Assembly: GCA_045539515.1 (NCBI GenBank)
Contig: JAZQFN010000006.1
Coordinates: forward strand, 1 to 15,928
Reading direction: 5' to 3'
Length of the DNA: 15,928 nucleotides
Source: RGIG8748 sp045539515
Lineage (GTDB): Bacteria > Bacillota > Clostridia > UMGS1810
Below are positions 14,248 to 15,928 of the stretch, piece by piece. The notes below the pieces were generated by a model, which had not been told where the DNA came from, searched no databases, and saw nothing but the letters and a program-made list of their open reading frames with translations. The stretch's first letter is position 1. Every line of letters begins with the position of its first letter. The position numbers and the translations under genes are program-made.

Positions 14248-14276
14248 TTATATAACATAAAATGGTATTTGTCAAA
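14248..14276 (-). promoter_or_regulatory. Perfect consensus promoter of rpsF-ssb-rpsR
   Basis: On the minus strand TTGACA (14271-14276) and TATAAT (14248-14253) are 17 bases apart, the exact sigma-A consensus, as expected for a ribosomal protein operon. Confidence 0.88.
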
Positions 14277-14315
14277 CACTTTTTTCTGAAAATTTTAAAT
14301 TGATGTAAATTTTTC

Positions 14316-14344
14316 TTTACAAAGGGGTTTTTGTGTGATATACT
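14316..14344 (+). promoter_or_regulatory. Promoter of the aldo/keto reductase gene
   Basis: TTTACA (14316-14321) and TATACT (14339-14344) are 17 bases apart, about 37 bases before the ATG at 14381. It is divergent from the rpsF promoter, 40 bases away. Confidence 0.7.
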
Positions 14345-14380
14345 CGATAAGGTTGTGATTAAATATTACGGGAGATTGAT

Positions 14381-15265
14381 ATGAAATATATTGATTTTTG
14401 CGGCGAGAGTCTTTCGCAGATTGTGCTGGGAACAGACGGTTACTCGGAGAGAATTGATAAAGATACAGCCTATGAAATTATGGATTATTACATCGAGTGC
14501 GGCGGCAATGTTATAGATACTGCCAGACTCTATTGTGCAGGCGGCAGCGAAGAACTCATCGGTGAGTATCTCAAAGACAGAAATATACGTGACAGGGTGT
14601 TCATATCTACCAAATGCTCTCATCCTCCTTTAGAGGATATGTCGGCATCAAGGCTCAGACCCGAGGATATTGAGGCGGATATAGATGCAAGTCTTATGGC
14701 TCTGGGCGTGGATGTTATAGATATGGTGTGGCTCCACAGAGATGACGAGCGCAAAGGTGTACGTCACATAATGGATGCTCTTAATAATATGGTAAAAAAG
14801 GGCAAAATCCGAAACTTCGGGGCTTCAAACTGGACTTACGCAAGAATAGATGAAGCGAACAGTTATGCTTATCAGAGCGGCGGAGATGGTTTTGCGGCAA
14901 GTCAGATATTGTACAATATGGCAACACCTTCCAGAGTATGGGACGATACATTGGTAATAATGGATGCCGACGAAAAGAAAAAATATGAAGCGGAATCCTT
15001 TCCGGTATTTGCATTTTCCTCTCAGGCAAAGGGCTTTTTTGAAAAATATAATGCAGGGGTACTCTCTCCCAAGGCAAAGGAAAGATACCTTTGTGAAGAA
15101 AGCGTAAAGACTTATGCCAGAATAAAGGCACGGTCTGAAGAGAGCGGCGATACCTTGTCGTACACGGCACTTAATATGCTCTGTGAGCAAAGCGGATTTG
15201 ATGTTTTCCCCATAATAGGACCCTCCAATATAAATCAACTTAAGGACACTTTGAATATCAAATAA
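14381..15265 (+). CDS. Aldo/keto reductase family oxidoreductase
   Basis: This 294-aa NAD(P)H-dependent TIM-barrel oxidoreductase is cytoplasmic; its substrate is unknown. The full catalytic tetrad is visible: Asp46 and Tyr51 (NVIDTARLY), Lys78 (FISTKCSH) and His119 (VWLHRDD). The conserved GASN (in IRNFGASNW) and the C-terminal IIGPSNINQLKDTL cofactor loop are present. AGGTTG and GGGAGATTG lie just ahead of the ATG. The gene is monocistronic, with its own promoter and a strong terminator, and the neighbours do not hint at a pathway. At 294 aa it is slightly short of the 300-330 typical of the broader family. Confidence 0.9.
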   Translation: MKYIDFCGESLSQIVLGTDGYSERIDKDTAYEIMDYYIECGGNVIDTARLYCAGGSEELIGEYLKDRNIRDRVFISTKCSHPPLEDMSASRLRPEDIEADIDASLMALGVDVIDMVWLHRDDERKGVRHIMDALNNMVKKGKIRNFGASNWTYARIDEANSYAYQSGGDGFAASQILYNMATPSRVWDDTLVIMDADEKKKYEAESFPVFAFSSQAKGFFEKYNAGVLSPKAKERYLCEESVKTYARIKARSEESGDTLSYTALNMLCEQSGFDVFPIIGPSNINQLKDTLNIK

Positions 15266-15288
15266 AAACATCTTTGTTATATAAACTT

Positions 15289-15315
15289 AATGGGCACCCG
15301 AAGGTGCCCATTTTT
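15289..15315. terminator. Bidirectional terminator between the reductase and the prolyl isomerase
   Basis: AATGGGCACC (15289-15298) and GGTGCCCATT (15303-15312) form a 10-bp stem with a CGAA tetraloop, followed by a T-run to 15315. The end of the minus-strand prolyl isomerase gene at 15339 also faces it. Confidence 0.9.
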
Positions 15316-15338
15316 GTTATGCGTAAAATCGCAACTTA

Positions 15339-15827
15339 TTATTTATCAATTCTTATGGATTTGATTACCACGGGTTTAACGGGTACATCGGAGTGACCTT
15401 GGTCATTTGTTGTGGTTTCTACCTTGCTTATTTCTTCTACAACATCAAGGCCTTCTGTAATCTTGCCGAATGCAGCATACTGTCCGTCAAGGTGGGGACT
15501 GGTTTCGTCTATAATAAAGAACTGGCTCGATGCGGAGTTGGGATCGTTAGTTCTTGCCATGGAAAGAACGCCCTTTTCGTGCTTTAAGGCGTTAGTAAAT
15601 CCGTTGGCATAGAATTCACCGGGGATTGCTGAGGCTTCTTTCTGATTGAAATCCTTGTCAAATCCGCCGCCCTGAATCATAAATCCGTCTATTACTCTGT
15701 GGAAAATAAGTCCGTCATAAAAGCCCTTTTTAACAAGATTTTTAAAGTTATTAACGGTAATAGGCGCTTTATCCTCGTACAATTCAAGCTCGATGATTCC
15801 GCCGTTTTCCATTTCTATTCTTACCAT
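15339..15827 (-). CDS. Cyclophilin-type peptidyl-prolyl cis-trans isomerase
   Basis: This 162-aa cytoplasmic protein (no signal peptide) speeds proline isomerisation during folding. Cyclophilin landmarks are FHRVIDGFMIQGG (42-54, active-site Arg44, Phe49, Gln52), SASSQFFI (98-105) and HLDGQYAAFGKITEG (112-126). GGAGGT lies about eleven bases before the ATG. It is monocistronic, with a near-consensus promoter and a terminator shared with the convergent reductase gene. Names such as ppiB are in use for such proteins, but no particular symbol is forced by the sequence. Confidence 0.93.
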   Translation of the reverse strand: MVRIEMENGGIIELELYEDKAPITVNNFKNLVKKGFYDGLIFHRVIDGFMIQGGGFDKDFNQKEASAIPGEFYANGFTNALKHEKGVLSMARTNDPNSASSQFFIIDETSPHLDGQYAAFGKITEGLDVVEEISKVETTTNDQGHSDVPVKPVVIKSIRIDK

Positions 15828-15862
15828 AATAAAAATACCTCCAATAGATTTTTTACAGTTAC

Positions 15863-15891
15863 ATTGTAGCAGAAATAATAATAAAAGTCAA
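15863..15891 (-). promoter_or_regulatory. Promoter of the prolyl isomerase gene
   Basis: On the minus strand TTGACT (15886-15891) and TACAAT (15863-15868) are 17 bases apart, with the start codon about 35 bases further on. On the opposite strand TTTACA (15852-15857) and an A/T-rich ATAATA (15875-15880) overlap it and may serve the next plus-strand gene. Confidence 0.75.
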
Positions 15892-15913
15892 ATGTTTTAA
15901 TAAATAAAATAGG

Positions 15914-15928
15914 AAAAGGAGATACACT
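15914..15928 (+). promoter_or_regulatory. Ribosome binding site of a gene beyond the right edge
   Basis: AAAAGGAGATACACT ends the window on the plus strand. AAGGAGA is a good Shine-Dalgarno sequence, and the start codon would come at or just after the edge. The product cannot be known from here. Confidence 0.45.

Noticed and set aside
1..15928. A CRISPR array, prophage, toxin-antitoxin pair or other defence system
   Set aside because: No regularly spaced repeats, integrase, transposase, phage genes or toxin-like small gene pairs were seen. All sizeable genes have ordinary housekeeping, transport or envelope assignments.

Overview
The window looks like a chromosomal segment of a Gram-positive Clostridia-type bacterium. 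It is moderately AT-rich, has strong GGAGG ribosome binding sites throughout, and uses several GTG/TTG starts. It carries a bofA (pro-sigma-K processing inhibitor) homologue, the rpsF-ssb-rpsR order, acpP next to rnc, and a Firmicutes-style ftsEX/peptidase cluster. No species can be named from the sequence. Most genes are recognisable housekeeping or transport genes. I see no phage, transposase, CRISPR array, tRNA, rRNA or obvious defence system.

Layout, left to right. Positions 1-506 are a long regulatory region. It holds the leader of a gene leaving the left edge on the minus strand, an orphan bidirectional terminator-like hairpin, an 87-bp palindromic repeat of the kind scattered through many genomes, and a consensus promoter with a cluster of inverted and direct repeats. 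That promoter drives a plus-strand operon at 507-4880: an HTH-cupin regulator followed by potA, potB, potC and potD, a complete spermidine/putrescine ABC importer. Next come acpP and rnc (4989-5927) with their own promoter and a terminator, then cysK (5994-6926), then a 73-aa membrane protein (7011-7232) behind a perfect consensus promoter.

From 7353 to 12600 the genes lie on the minus strand. In transcription order they are a CdaR/PucR-type regulator, ftsE, ftsX, an M23 peptidase with a coiled coil (EnvC-like) and an S41 carboxyl-terminal processing protease. FtsEX is expected to gate the M23 hydrolase across the membrane. The S41 protease may trim or degrade such envelope enzymes. Two hairpins, between cdaR and ftsE and between the M23 gene and ctpA, could tune expression within the cluster.

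bofA (plus strand, about 12827-13099) and the rpsR-ssb-rpsF operon (minus strand, 13162-14171) converge on a shared terminator. The ribosomal operon has a consensus promoter and a structured leader that may be the S6:S18 autoregulatory RNA. An aldo/keto reductase (plus) and a cyclophilin-type prolyl isomerase (minus) close the window and converge on another terminator. A ribosome binding site at the very right edge suggests a further plus-strand gene just outside.

The observations most worth checking are regulatory: the operator-like array before the pot operon, the hairpin with repeated 9-mers between cdaR and ftsE, the rpsF leader, and the dispersed palindromic repeat. No clearly new multi-gene system was found.
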